Shown: positions 8,030 through 16,947, counted from the stretch's first letter. The stretch: 64,000 bases of DNA from an uncultured Clostridia bacterium (GCA_947631235.1 CANRKO010000006.1:1-64000); one strand, 5' to 3'. Made by a program: numbers and translations. Notes: generated from the letters alone by a model not told the origin.

Positions 8030-9216
8030 TTCAATTCAAAATAGCCGAACAGCCTGCCTATATCCAGTCCGCCCACAACCTTATCCTTATATTTTTCACG
8101 AAGATGCTCGTAACCCAGCACCATCTGTTCGGAGCGTATGCCGTAGCTTAAAGACATATACGCCTCGATATACGCCGACAGGTGGTCGCAGCAGCGCACA
8201 AGCTGACCGTCCATCGGGTTATACTTATCCTCGTTGTATTTTTCGTTTATAATATCCGTCGTCGTGATTTCCAAATCACCGTCGTTTATTACCTTTGAGT
8301 CAAACTCGTTTTCGGTGTAGTATTCTATATCCCTGTGCCACTCGGGCGGCAGCAGCGGATATATAATCTTACGCATCTGCTCGTCCTCGATTTCGCTTAT
8401 GAGACTGTCGAGACCTTTAACGCTGTTCTTAACGGGCGACACAATATCGCGCGTCAAAACCTCCGGCAAATCGTGGAAAAGTCCGGTGAAAAAGTTGTTT
8501 TGAAGCCGTTTCGGGCAGGGATCTTTAAGCTCCAGCGTCACAAAGTACGACAGTATCGCCACGACGAGCATATGACCCATTACGAACGTCTGCGGCATCC
8601 TCTCGGCTTTCGCCCACCGCTGCTGGTAGCGCAGCTTGCCGATAAGCGATAAAAACTGCTGCAGATACTCGCTGCCCGCAAAGTACCGAAAACCCGCGAA
8701 CGTGTCGCACGCGGCAAGTCCCTGCGCCATTTCATTCTTGACCTGCTCTATGCCGAACGTCTCGCCGTTCATCGGGTAGATTATCTTAAATTCCCAGTTG
8801 CTCGCGTGGTAGTGCGCCGCCTTCAGGATTTTCTTTTCGAGCGCGGAGTAGTCCTTGTCGGAATAATATCTCTCCATACGCTCAAAAAACCCGCCGCCTA
8901 TCTCACGCATACCGTCCTCAAGCTGCGACAGCACCCAGCGGTCTATCTGATAACCCTTTTCCTCAACAAGCTTGTGGTATATCGGCGGCTTTATGTCGGT
9001 CATTACAATTCTGTGGAAAAACTCGAATATGCCGCCTTCGATAAGGCGTACCATATCCACGCCCTCACCCTCGCACCTCGCGAGAACGTAGGCGTAGAAC
9101 ATCTTGTGCGCCTGCTTGTCAAGTTCGGTAAAGCCCGTCCACGGGCGGATATGGTCGTTCCACCTCTGTATCGACGCCGCCTCGTACATGAGCGTTATAA
9201 GAGATTTTTTTATCAT
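8026..9216 (-). CDS. HD-domain hydrolase (YfbR/HD_3-like)
   Basis: A 396-residue cytoplasmic protein. The metal-binding HD core is visible as FVMGHMLV (first His), FFTGLFHDLPEVLTRDI (His-Asp doublet) and VRCCDHLSAYIEAY (last Asp). HD proteins of this group are phosphohydrolases, often acting on nucleotides; the substrate here is not evident. The ATG at 9216 follows GAGGTG by 6 nt; the GTG at 9225 is part of that ribosome binding site. It lies 24 nt downstream of the threonine deaminase stop and overlaps recX by 4 nt, so all are likely one transcript. Confidence 0.85.
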   Translation of the reverse strand: MIKKSLITLMYEAASIQRWNDHIRPWTGFTELDKQAHKMFYAYVLARCEGEGVDMVRLIEGGIFEFFHRIVMTDIKPPIYHKLVEEKGYQIDRWVLSQLEDGMREIGGGFFERMERYYSDKDYSALEKKILKAAHYHASNWEFKIIYPMNGETFGIEQVKNEMAQGLAACDTFAGFRYFAGSEYLQQFLSLIGKLRYQQRWAKAERMPQTFVMGHMLVVAILSYFVTLELKDPCPKRLQNNFFTGLFHDLPEVLTRDIVSPVKNSVKGLDSLISEIEDEQMRKIIYPLLPPEWHRDIEYYTENEFDSKVINDGDLEITTTDIINEKYNEDKYNPMDGQLVRCCDHLSAYIEAYMSLSYGIRSEQMVLGYEHLREKYKDKVVGGLDIGRLFGYFELK

Positions 9217-9240
9217 GGCTTTCACCTCTGAAAAAATTTA

Positions 9241-10449
9241 TTACTCTCTCGTTACCTTGTAGCCGTTCTTTTCAAGCGTTTTTACTACTCTTTCTCCGTG
9301 CTCGCGTCCGCCGACGTCGCACGCGATGTGTATTATAACCTCGTTCGGGTCGAGGTCGGGACTCAATCTGTCGTACTGCACCATTACTATATTCGCGTTT
9401 TCCTTCGCGAGAATGTCGGAAAGGTGTCCGAGACTGCCCGGTATGTCAAGAAGCGTCGCCGCGAATTTAAGCTTTCTCTCGCGCGACATAAGACCGAGTT
9501 CGATTATCCTGTTTACGAAACTTACGTCTATGTTGCCGCCCGACAGCACGCACACGACCTTTTTGCCTTTAACGTCTATCTTGTTGTTCAGCACGGCGGC
9601 GAGCGTCGTCGCGCCTGCGGGTTCGACCATTTGCTTTGTTCTTTCCAAAAGCAGCAGTATAGCCTCGGAAATTTCCGCGTCGCTTACCGTCACAACATCG
9701 TCGGCGTACCTGTTTATTATCTCCATCGTCTTGTCGCCCGGGGCTTTTACCGCTATGCCGTCGGCAATCGTCGCGGCGGTGTCGGTGACGATTTTCTTCT
9801 TTTGCTTAAACGATTTGCATATCGCGGGCGCGCCCTCCGCCTGTACGCCGATTATCTGCACGCGCGGATTTATCTGCTTGATGCACGCCGCGACTCCGGC
9901 TAAAAGTCCGCCGCCGCCCGCAGGCACAAGCACCATATCTACCGTCGGCAAATCTTCGAGTATCTCTATACCTATCGTACCCTGACCCGCCATTACCTCC
10001 AAATCGTCAAACGGATGGAGGAACGTCGCGCCCTCTTTTTCGGCGATTTCGACGGCTTTGTTGTAAGCGTCGTCGTAGCAGTCGCCGTGCAGTACCACCT
10101 TCGCGCCGTAGCCCTCGGTCGCGCTGACCTTCGCAATAGGCGTTGACTTCGGCATTACGATTGTCGCGGGTATCGAGTGTACGTGCGACGCGTACGCCAC
10201 GCCCTGCGCGTGGTTACCCGCCGACGACGCGACAGCCGACTTTATCTCGCCCCTTTCAACGAGCGCCGCTATTTTATTTGATGCTCCTCTTATTTTGAAC
10301 GAGCCTGTTTTCTGCTGATTTTCGTATTTTAAATACACGTCCGCGCCCGTCATGCGCGAGAACGTCTCCGATTGCTCTATCGACGTTCTGTGTATCGTCG
10401 GCGCGAGCCTTGCCGCCGCTTTTTCGATTTCCTTGAGTTCTAAATCCAT
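9241..10449 (-). CDS. ilvA: Threonine ammonia-lyase (threonine deaminase)
   Basis: A 402-residue PLP enzyme converting L-threonine to 2-oxobutanoate and ammonia, the first step toward isoleucine (or threonine catabolism, as TdcB). The PLP lysine is in KTGSFKIRGA, the phosphate-binding glycine loop is PAGGGGLLAG, and SSAGNHAQGVAYA is the fold-type II Asn motif. The C-terminal ~75 residues (LLDIPGSLGHLSDILAKEN) form one ACT domain. That matches the ~400-residue single-ACT class rather than the ~510-residue E. coli IlvA. The ATG at 10449 lies 9 nt after AAAGGA. It is first in an operon with a good promoter; no attenuator or T-box is seen. Confidence 0.93.
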   Translation of the reverse strand: MDLELKEIEKAAARLAPTIHRTSIEQSETFSRMTGADVYLKYENQQKTGSFKIRGASNKIAALVERGEIKSAVASSAGNHAQGVAYASHVHSIPATIVMPKSTPIAKVSATEGYGAKVVLHGDCYDDAYNKAVEIAEKEGATFLHPFDDLEVMAGQGTIGIEILEDLPTVDMVLVPAGGGGLLAGVAACIKQINPRVQIIGVQAEGAPAICKSFKQKKKIVTDTAATIADGIAVKAPGDKTMEIINRYADDVVTVSDAEISEAILLLLERTKQMVEPAGATTLAAVLNNKIDVKGKKVVCVLSGGNIDVSFVNRIIELGLMSRERKLKFAATLLDIPGSLGHLSDILAKENANIVMVQYDRLSPDLDPNEVIIHIACDVGGREHGERVVKTLEKNGYKVTRE

Positions 10450-10484
10450 TATGTACATTCCTTTCGTTTTTATCCTAAGTTATT

Positions 10485-10513
10485 ATTATATAACAAAAAA
10501 TTGCTTTTTTCAA
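10485..10513 (-). promoter_or_regulatory. Promoter of the ilvA-HD-recX-MATE operon
   Basis: On the minus strand TTGAAA, 17-nt spacer, TATAAT, 36 nt upstream of the ilvA ATG. Confidence 0.75.
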
Positions 10514-10537
10514 TAGTAACCGAGGATTTTGTTGCGA

Positions 10538-10707
10538 GCCTCCCTTGTTAAAGGGAGGTGAATGACGCTTTAGCGTCATAGGCATAGAGCTTTGCTCGTA
10601 TGCCGTAGCAAAAGGGACCGCCGAAGGCGGTGGAGGGATTCATTGTAAAAACGAAAAAGAATCCCCCAGTCATGCTACGCATGACAGCCCCCTTTGACAA
10701 GGGGGCC
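10538..10707. repeat. Family A hairpin repeat (long copy)
   Basis: It begins GCCTCCCTTGTTAAAGGGAGG and ends with a matching half (CCCCCTTTGACAAGGGGG, then CC). Inner parts are a GGACCGCCGAAGGCGGTGG hairpin and a CATGCTACGCATGACAG hairpin. It is the same order as the copy at 60102-60214 but with a ~53-base extra segment holding two more hairpins (GACGC-TTTA-GCGTC; GGCATA...TATGCC). It is non-coding and intergenic. It probably belongs to a dispersed MITE/REP-like family. Together with the element at 10716-10780 it fills the 10459-10802 gap. Confidence 0.75.
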
Positions 10708-10715
10708 TTTCTTTT

Positions 10716-10780
10716 GTAGGGGCGACCCTTGCGGTCGCCCGCCGTGACACAGAACGGGCGACCGCAAGGGTCGCCCCTAC
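10716..10780. repeat. Family C palindromic repeats as a perfect 26-bp inverted pair
   Basis: The left arm (10716-10741, core GGGGCGACCCTTGCGGTCGC) and right arm (10755-10780) are exact reverse complements over 26 bases, separated by 13 nt. Each arm is itself a copy of the short 'GGGCGACCGCAAGGGTCGCCC' type palindrome that recurs at 28.9, 46.4, 50.9 and 59.9-60.1 kb. Confidence 0.8.
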
Positions 10781-10802
10781 GCCGTCTATCGACCGAACCG
10801 TA

Positions 10803-11909
10803 TCACCCCATTAACCCCTTCATCCTCAGCACATGTTTTACGGCGTTATCGAGCGTTTCCATGGAAACCGCGCCGCTTTGCACGCCTTCGAGCAGCTGAC
10901 TGTACGCGCCGTTATAATCGGTAACAATGAGCAAATCATTACCGGCGTTCACCGCCCTGATATACACATTCTCAATATCCTTCACCGCGCCCATATCAAT
11001 ATCGTCGGTCATTATAACGCCGTCAAAGCCGAGCTCGCCGCGCAGTATATCATGCACCGACGGCGACAGCGACGCGGGGTTTTCACTGTCCAATCCCTCA
11101 ACTATATTATGCGACACAAGCACGCAGCTTGTACCCGCGTCGATACCCGCCTTAAACGGAAGAAAATCCGTCTCTCTTATCTCGTCACCGCTTTTTGAGT
11201 TGCGCACCTCGCCCTTGTGGCTGTCGCCCGTGACCTCGCCGTAGCCGGGGAAATGTTTTAACACGCTGTAAATACCCGTTTCACGCATTGCCGCCACCGT
11301 CTTTGAAATAAACTCCGCCGTTTCCTCATATCCCTTACCGAAACTGCGGTCGTAAATATACGTTTCGGGGTTCGTCGAAACGTCCGCGACGGGCGCGAGG
11401 TTCATATTAACGCCGAGACTTAAAAGCAGCTCCGACTTCTCCGTCGCGTTTTCCACCACAGCGTCCATACCGCCCTCGGCATAAATCTCCTGCGGCGACT
11501 TGTACTTTTCGGGCGCGAGGTTCGGGTTCGAGCTTACGCGCACGACCGTGCCGCCCTCCTCGTCCGCGCCGATTACGAGCGGTATATCGCTCATCGACTG
11601 TAAATTATCCGTTTTCGCTATCACCTCGTCGCGCGTAAGACCCTCAAAGTCGCGCCCAAACATCAGAACACCGCCCGGCTTTAACGCCATAAGACCTTCA
11701 AGCTCGCTCTGTTCGGGGTAACGCACGAACAAAATCTGTCCGACCTTTTCCTCGACCGTCATTGTGTCGAGCAGCGTCGGCTCCGGCGTGGGTTCGGACG
11801 TTACGACCGCCGTCGGTTCGGGCGCGGGTTCGGGCGTTTGCGGCGCACTGCCGCACGATACGAGCGACAGACACATTAACGCCATACCTATAACAGATGT
11901 GATTTTCAT
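10803..11909 (-). CDS. NagZ-like beta-N-acetylhexosaminidase lipoprotein (GH3)
   Basis: A 368-residue lipoprotein. The lipobox LVSC ends the signal at residue 19, followed by a Pro/Glu/Thr-rich linker (TPEPAPEPTAVVTSEPTPEP), so it should be tethered outside the cell. The GH3 domain has KHFPGYGEVTGDSHKGEV, retaining the Asp-x-His pair of NagZ-type enzymes but with PGHG changed to PGYG, and VIMTDDIDMGA with the nucleophile Asp. The likely role is removal of GlcNAc from peptidoglycan fragments. It starts 2 nt after the holA stop and is the third gene of comEC-holA-nagZ. Confidence 0.88.
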   Translation of the reverse strand: MKITSVIGMALMCLSLVSCGSAPQTPEPAPEPTAVVTSEPTPEPTLLDTMTVEEKVGQILFVRYPEQSELEGLMALKPGGVLMFGRDFEGLTRDEVIAKTDNLQSMSDIPLVIGADEEGGTVVRVSSNPNLAPEKYKSPQEIYAEGGMDAVVENATEKSELLLSLGVNMNLAPVADVSTNPETYIYDRSFGKGYEETAEFISKTVAAMRETGIYSVLKHFPGYGEVTGDSHKGEVRNSKSGDEIRETDFLPFKAGIDAGTSCVLVSHNIVEGLDSENPASLSPSVHDILRGELGFDGVIMTDDIDMGAVKDIENVYIRAVNAGNDLLIVTDYNGAYSQLLEGVQSGAVSMETLDNAVKHVLRMKGLMG

Positions 11910-11911
11910 AA

Positions 11912-12961
11912 CTAATTCCTCCCTTTATTCGTACATTCCATAACATACTGCTCCAGCGCGTCCCATTCGCCGACGCGTCCCTCTTTCACCGCGAGGTCTA
12001 TCTCCGCGACGCGCTTTACCATCCACCTGAGCGCGTCAGCGTCAAATCCGCGCGCACTGTCGATGTATTTTCTTCCTATATATGGTCCCGTGCCGAGCGC
12101 GGCGATTATCTCGTTTTGCGGCGCGTCGCCCATCACCTTTACGCGCAAAAGCTTTTCAAAGTTCGACAGCATGAGATACAGCGTGCCGAACGCGCTGTCG
12201 TTCAGGGTTTTCATACCGCCGAGAACCGACATCGCCCTTGCCGCGTTACCCGTCATAATCGCGTCCGTAAGCTCAAACGCCACGACCTGCATCGACTTTG
12301 AAACGACGCGCTCTATATCCGAGCGCAGAATTTCACCGCCGCAGTACTCGAACAGCTTGTTAAGCTCGTTGTTTAAATTATTAAGTCCGGGGTCGCACAG
12401 CGTTACGAGATAGTACGCGTTTTCCTTTGACATTTTCACCTTCCTGTCAAGACACTGCTTTACGACCCACGTCACAAGATCGGCTTCGCTGAGATAATTA
12501 AACTCGACAGCCGTACCCGCCTTTGCCGCAGCCTTGTACAGCACGCCGCGCTTGTCCACAGCCGTCTCGTCGAATATTACCACCGTGTCGTCCGAAATAC
12601 GCTTTAATTTCTCCGTCCAGAACTCCTTCTTCTCCTCGGGCGTCGCCGCGTCCTCCTTGTCCTTGCGGCTCGGCTTGAATATACCGCTGTTTTTTATGTG
12701 TATCAGCTTTTTGTCGGTCATCATCGGAAACGACTCCCACGCGTCGTCATACTCCGACAGCGGTATGTCCGCGCCTTCAAGCTTTATCCTGTTAAACTCG
12801 GGGAAACCGCCGTCCGGCACCATGTCCGCGACGCGCCCCACATACGTTTCGCGCAGATATTCCTCCTCGCCGAAAAAAAGGTAAAGCGGCGACAGCCTAC
12901 CCTCTTTAAGCTGCTTTTTCAGATTTATCAAATCATCGTTCGTTTTTCTCTTATACGCCAT
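11912..12961 (-). CDS. holA: DNA polymerase III subunit delta
   Basis: A 349-residue HolA, the clamp-loader subunit that opens the beta clamp. The N-terminal SPLYLFFGEEEYLRETYV is the degenerate AAA+ start typical of delta, followed by WVVKQCLDRKVKMSKENAYYL (lid region) and a C-terminal collar helix domain (AFGTLYLMLSNFEKLLRVK). Length is normal for the family. The ATG is 2 nt after the comEC stop; comEC-holA adjacency is common in Firmicutes. The usual downstream rpsT is absent, replaced by the NagZ-like gene. Confidence 0.93.
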   Translation of the reverse strand: MAYKRKTNDDLINLKKQLKEGRLSPLYLFFGEEEYLRETYVGRVADMVPDGGFPEFNRIKLEGADIPLSEYDDAWESFPMMTDKKLIHIKNSGIFKPSRKDKEDAATPEEKKEFWTEKLKRISDDTVVIFDETAVDKRGVLYKAAAKAGTAVEFNYLSEADLVTWVVKQCLDRKVKMSKENAYYLVTLCDPGLNNLNNELNKLFEYCGGEILRSDIERVVSKSMQVVAFELTDAIMTGNAARAMSVLGGMKTLNDSAFGTLYLMLSNFEKLLRVKVMGDAPQNEIIAALGTGPYIGRKYIDSARGFDADALRWMVKRVAEIDLAVKEGRVGEWDALEQYVMECTNKGRN

Positions 12962-12963
12962 CT

Positions 12964-15276
12964 CTATTCCTTCCTCGCAAATGTTTCCGCGGAAATTTTA
13001 CCGCCTTTCGAAATATTAAAACGCACGTCTCCGTCATAGTCGGTGCGGTACACAATACTGCCGCGCAGCTTTTCGAGCGTTTCGTCAGCGGGCAGGTAAT
13101 ACGTGTTGTTTTCGCCCACGCTTATAACGCTGTACTCGGGAGCAGCCGCCTTGATCCATTCGTCCGACGACGAGGTACGCGAACCGTGATGCGCGACCTT
13201 CAATATATCCGTTTTCGGGTCAAAACCGATTTCCAGAAGATTTTTCTCGCCGAACGTCGTCATATCGCCGGTAAACAAAATATCGCGCCCGCCGTACGAC
13301 ACCTTGTACACGTATGTCGTGTCGTTTTCGTCGTCGCTTATGCCCGTTTTACGCGCGGGCTTTATGACGCGTATCGTCATACCGTTATTATACCTCAAAA
13401 CGGTATCGTCTTGCAAGTAGTGAATTTTCGTACCCTTCTCTTTAGCCGCCGTCTCGATTGCCGTCCTCCAGTCGCTCCCCTCCATATTGTCGGGCATGAA
13501 CACATTCTTTACGCGCAGATTGTTTATCGCGGCGATTATACCCTGCACGTGATCCTGATGATAATGGCTCACAAACGCGCTGTCGATAACCGTGATGTTC
13601 TCGTTCCTCAAATATTCCAGAAACAGCTTTTCGCCGGGGTCGTAGTCGGAGTACGCGTTGCCCCCTCCGCCGTCTATGAGAACGTTAAAGCGGTACGGCG
13701 CACATATTATCGCGCCGTCGCCCTGACCGACGTTTACAAACGTCATCTCTAAGGAGTTAAACCGTCCGACCTCTCTTATCCCGACCGACACGCACAGCGC
13801 GGCAGCAGTGAACAGCGCAGCGAACATCTGCGCTTTCTTCCTTTTTATATGCTTTACAGCCGCGCAAAGCAGCAAAAGGTATATCAAAAATCCCAAAACC
13901 GACGGTTTTACGAGCGAGAACCGCATAAAACCGATTTTGTCTGTCCACACGGGAATACTTTTAAGCAAATACGCCATAGCCGTTACAGCGTGTCCCACAA
14001 CGGGAGCGCTGCCGAATATTGCCAAAAGCGGCACAAATACGGGCGACAGCACGAGTATCACGCCCACGCAGAATATCATCGCAAACGAAACGAATATCGA
14101 GTAAAACGACACGCCGTTCCAGAAATACGCGCTTATCGGTATAAGTCCGACCGAGCATATCACGCCGACCGCGACCATTCTGCGTATAAATCGCGGTTTT
14201 ACGCGCATAAATTGCTTTTCAACGCTGTCGTAAAAATAATGTATCAGAACGCTCGACATCATCGACATCACAAATCCCGCGTCAAAATACATCAGCGGAT
14301 TTATAATGCCTATGATTATCGCGGTCATGCCGATAACGTCGAGGTAGTACACGTAGCCGCTGCGGCGTTTCAGTACGATAAACAGCGCGAGCATTATGCT
14401 CAGTTTAACCGCCGTAATCGTTCCGAAATTAAACATCGCATATATAATAAGTAAAATCACCGTCGCCGCGTCACGCTTTTTCTTACCGAGAAAGCCGAGT
14501 ACGGCGGTGATAATTGTCATAAACATCATTATATGCAGATACGCGGGATAATAAAACCTTTTAAGCCCCGTCCTGTCGAGCGCAGCGTCAAGTTCCTCGG
14601 AAAATTCCTTTTTGTTGCCCGTAAGAACCGCCTTCAGCACAGCCGCGTAGTCGCCGCCGTACCGCCTGTCCACCGCGTCCGACACGAAACATTTTACGTA
14701 CAGTCCGAGCGAGTACGGCGAAAAATCGCGTATCTCGTACGGCGCGGACACCGCCGCGGATGAATATACCCTAAAGAATATGCCTCGGCTTTTATAATAC
14801 CTCGCGTAATCAAAACCGTTCTCGTTCATTTTAACGGGCAGATTTTTTATTATGCCGCCAAAGCTTACAGTATCGCCGTATTCAAATTCCGACGGTGTTG
14901 TTAAGAGCAGCTTGCCGTCCGCGTCAACGCTCCCGCCCGCGTAACTCACCTCGCCCACCGTCACGACGTAACGGTGGTTTTCACCCGCGTCGGTCGGCAT
15001 CTCCGACACGCGCCCCGTCACCGTCACGTACCTGTCCACGTAATCGCTCAAAACAAGTCTGTCGGTATCGGCGGCAAAACGGCACAGACACACTCCGACG
15101 CAGAACGCGAACGCCGTTAACAAAATTTTTGTGTTAAATCCACGTTTAAAAATCGCTTTTATTGTCAATACCAATATAAGGGACAAAAGGAAAATTACCG
15201 CAAACGGGGTCGGTATTCTGCCGCTGAGATATATACCCGCCGCGAAAACCGCCGCAACTCTTATATATTCTATCAC
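12964..15276 (-). CDS. comEC: ComEC/Rec2 DNA uptake channel protein
   Basis: A 770-residue polytopic protein that in competent bacteria moves one DNA strand across the membrane. The GTG at 15276 is chosen: GGAAGGGGC lies 8 nt upstream and the next residues (VIEYIRVAAVFAAGIYL) open the first TM segment. Further upstream ORF sequence has no such support. Order: N-terminal DUF4131/OB region (to ~190), the competence TM domain (~200-500), then a metallo-beta-lactamase-like domain with SHYHQDHVQGI, FTGDMTTFG and VAHHGSRTSS. The usual 'GLxHLLxxSGLH' motif is degenerate (TGLKRFYYPAYLH), keeping only the His. comEA is not in the window. Confidence 0.93.
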   Translation of the reverse strand: MIEYIRVAAVFAAGIYLSGRIPTPFAVIFLLSLILVLTIKAIFKRGFNTKILLTAFAFCVGVCLCRFAADTDRLVLSDYVDRYVTVTGRVSEMPTDAGENHRYVVTVGEVSYAGGSVDADGKLLLTTPSEFEYGDTVSFGGIIKNLPVKMNENGFDYARYYKSRGIFFRVYSSAAVSAPYEIRDFSPYSLGLYVKCFVSDAVDRRYGGDYAAVLKAVLTGNKKEFSEELDAALDRTGLKRFYYPAYLHIMMFMTIITAVLGFLGKKKRDAATVILLIIYAMFNFGTITAVKLSIMLALFIVLKRRSGYVYYLDVIGMTAIIIGIINPLMYFDAGFVMSMMSSVLIHYFYDSVEKQFMRVKPRFIRRMVAVGVICSVGLIPISAYFWNGVSFYSIFVSFAMIFCVGVILVLSPVFVPLLAIFGSAPVVGHAVTAMAYLLKSIPVWTDKIGFMRFSLVKPSVLGFLIYLLLLCAAVKHIKRKKAQMFAALFTAAALCVSVGIREVGRFNSLEMTFVNVGQGDGAIICAPYRFNVLIDGGGGNAYSDYDPGEKLFLEYLRNENITVIDSAFVSHYHQDHVQGIIAAINNLRVKNVFMPDNMEGSDWRTAIETAAKEKGTKIHYLQDDTVLRYNNGMTIRVIKPARKTGISDDENDTTYVYKVSYGGRDILFTGDMTTFGEKNLLEIGFDPKTDILKVAHHGSRTSSSDEWIKAAAPEYSVISVGENNTYYLPADETLEKLRGSIVYRTDYDGDVRFNISKGGKISAETFARKE

Positions 15277-15308
15277 ACACTTTGCCCCTTCCGCACGTCC
15301 TCGTCTTA

Positions 15309-15337
15309 ATTCTACCACAACGGATATTACAAGGCAA
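15309..15337 (-). promoter_or_regulatory. Putative promoter of comEC-holA-nagZ
   Basis: On the minus strand TTGCCT, 17-nt spacer, TAGAAT, 33 nt upstream of the GTG. It is a moderate match. Confidence 0.55.
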
Positions 15338-15362
15338 TTTTGTAAAACGCTTTTGTAATATT

Positions 15363-15379
15363 TGTAACGTGTATGTAAC
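15363..15379. promoter_or_regulatory. WalR-like box 1
   Basis: TGTAAC-GTGTA-TGTAAC exactly fits the published WalR (YycF) consensus TGTWAH-N5-TGTWAH. It lies 26 nt upstream of the comEC -35. Two more TGTAA half-sites are at 15341 and 15354. Site identity is inferred from sequence only. Confidence 0.5.
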
Positions 15380-15513
15380 ATAACATCGAGGCTGCAGCCT
15401 GATAAAGTATGTAATTTCGTATACTTTTTGCCGAATATGACAAATCTTTCGCACGTGTTATGTGAATATTGCATAAAAAATACCCCGTTTTTTATTGCAA
15501 AAGTCACATTAAG

Positions 15514-15530
15514 ATTACGTTTTTATTACA
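15514..15530. promoter_or_regulatory. WalR-like box 2
   Basis: On the minus strand TGTAAT-AAAAA-CGTAAT, one mismatch from the WalR consensus, 28 nt upstream of the -35 of the NlpC/P60 gene. A further near-match (TGTAAT-N5-GGTAAC) covers 15594-15610, at the transcription start. WalRK controls wall hydrolases in Firmicutes, which suits this gene. Confidence 0.45.
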
Positions 15531-15558
15531 AAATAAAGACGTTCGGATTAAAAAAGTA

Positions 15559-15587
15559 TTGACAAGCGGTAATAAATGGTGTATAAT
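15559..15587 (+). promoter_or_regulatory. Consensus promoter of the NlpC/P60 gene
   Basis: TTGACA-17-TATAAT, 100 nt upstream of the ATG. The leader from about 15594 repeats GGTAA-type words. The rest of the 15277-15687 gap is A+T-rich regulatory DNA. Confidence 0.85.
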
Positions 15588-15687
15588 GCGTTTTGTAATG
15601 TTTTGGTAACAATCCGGTAATCAAAACGAAATTTTGGTAAAGATTTGGAAACAAACTTTGCTTTAATTATTTAGGAGGTTATATTTT

Positions 15688-16896
15688 ATGAGGAACTTTA
15701 AACATTCGATTATCGCCGCATTGGCGATTGCGATGATAAGTTCGCTTACCGCGGCGCAGTTCGCGGACATGAAAGACAGCAAAACGGAACGTGAACAGAG
15801 AATTAACGCCGCTGCGGCGTCGGACAGTATAACGATTGCCGAAAAGGAACTTGACGGCGCGGCGAAGGGCAGCGCGGAGCTGACAACCGAAGAAGACGCG
15901 GACGGCGCGCTTGACAAAGCGACCGACAGCGAAATCGCTGCTAAAAGCTTTCTCCCCATCGCGTACGTTATATCATCGGAAAGCGAAGTGGGCGTAATGG
16001 CTATGCCGTCCGACGATGCGGAAACGGTAGGCAGCGTAAGCGTGGGTACGGAGGTTCAAATCACGGAAAGTTCCGAGGGCTGGTACAAAATAGTTGACAA
16101 CAGCGGCTTGGCGGGATATGTAAAGAGCGCATTCGTAACGCAGAACAGTTCCGCCGCGAATGAGGCGAAAATGGGCGTTGACAACTACAAAATCGCGCAG
16201 GTTCATGTAAACGGAGGCTCCGTAAGAGTAAGAGCCGCCGCAAGTACCGACAGCGACATATTGGACGAGCTTGAAGACGGCAGATACGCCTATATACTGG
16301 GCGGCGAAAACGACTTTATAAAAATCTGCTACAGCGACGAATACAAAGAGGGCTACGTAATAAACACAGCGCTCGAATTTGTCGGCGAGTGGGAGGACAA
16401 GGACGAACTCCGCGCAAAGCAGCAGGAAGTAAAGGCGGCGAAAGAAGAGGCGGCGAGAGTCGAGGCAATAGCGCGTCAAAACGCGCAGGCCGCCGGTGTG
16501 CCGAATGCCGTTACGGCGTCCGCGCCGAGCGGCACGGGTCAGGCTATCGTAAACACAGCCATGCAGTACCTCGGCGTACCCTACGTATGGGGCGGAACAT
16601 CGCCGTCGGGTTTTGACTGCTCGGGACTTGTGCAGTACGTGTGCAGCAAAAACGGCATCAGCATTGCCCGCGTCGCGGCTGACCAGAGAAACTGCGGCTC
16701 ATACGTAAGCCGTGAAAACCTTCAGCCCGGCGACCTCGTATTCTTCGCAAAGGGCGGCAATATTCACCACGTGGGCATTTACATCGGCGACGGCAACATG
16801 ATACACGCGCCTCAGACGGGCGACGTCGTAAAGGTATCGTCGATCAACACCGAATACCGCATAGCGCAGTACGCGGGCGCGGTAAGAGTTTACTAA
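15688..16896 (+). CDS. Secreted SH3-NlpC/P60 peptidoglycan endopeptidase
   Basis: A 402-residue exported wall hydrolase cutting peptide stems, probably gamma-D-Glu-diamino acid bonds. A signal peptide (RNFKHSIIAALAIAMISSLTA) is followed by an acidic linker, two bacterial SH3 domains (about 92-150, GVMAMPSDDAETVGSVSVGT; about 165-230, GGSVRVRAAASTDSDILDEL), a charged helix (235-265) and the NlpC/P60 domain (about 280-402). The catalytic triad is visible: Cys in GFDCSGLVQYV, His in NIHHVGIYIG and His in MIHAPQTG. ATG follows TTAGGAGG. Monocistronic with a strong promoter, WalR-like boxes and its own terminator. Confidence 0.95.
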   Translation: MRNFKHSIIAALAIAMISSLTAAQFADMKDSKTEREQRINAAAASDSITIAEKELDGAAKGSAELTTEEDADGALDKATDSEIAAKSFLPIAYVISSESEVGVMAMPSDDAETVGSVSVGTEVQITESSEGWYKIVDNSGLAGYVKSAFVTQNSSAANEAKMGVDNYKIAQVHVNGGSVRVRAAASTDSDILDELEDGRYAYILGGENDFIKICYSDEYKEGYVINTALEFVGEWEDKDELRAKQQEVKAAKEEAARVEAIARQNAQAAGVPNAVTASAPSGTGQAIVNTAMQYLGVPYVWGGTSPSGFDCSGLVQYVCSKNGISIARVAADQRNCGSYVSRENLQPGDLVFFAKGGNIHHVGIYIGDGNMIHAPQTGDVVKVSSINTEYRIAQYAGAVRVY

Positions 16897-16921
16897 AAAA
16901 TCCTCCCTTTTTTAAGGGGTT

Positions 16922-16947
16922 GGGCGGCATTATTTGCCGCCCTTTTT
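16922..16947 (+). terminator. Intrinsic terminator after the NlpC/P60 gene
   Basis: GGGCGGC-7 nt-GCCGCCC stem followed by TTTTT. Confidence 0.85.

Noticed and set aside
16061-16616. Small ORFs on both strands inside the NlpC/P60 gene
   Set aside because: Overlap a well-supported gene with complete domain structure; no start signals.
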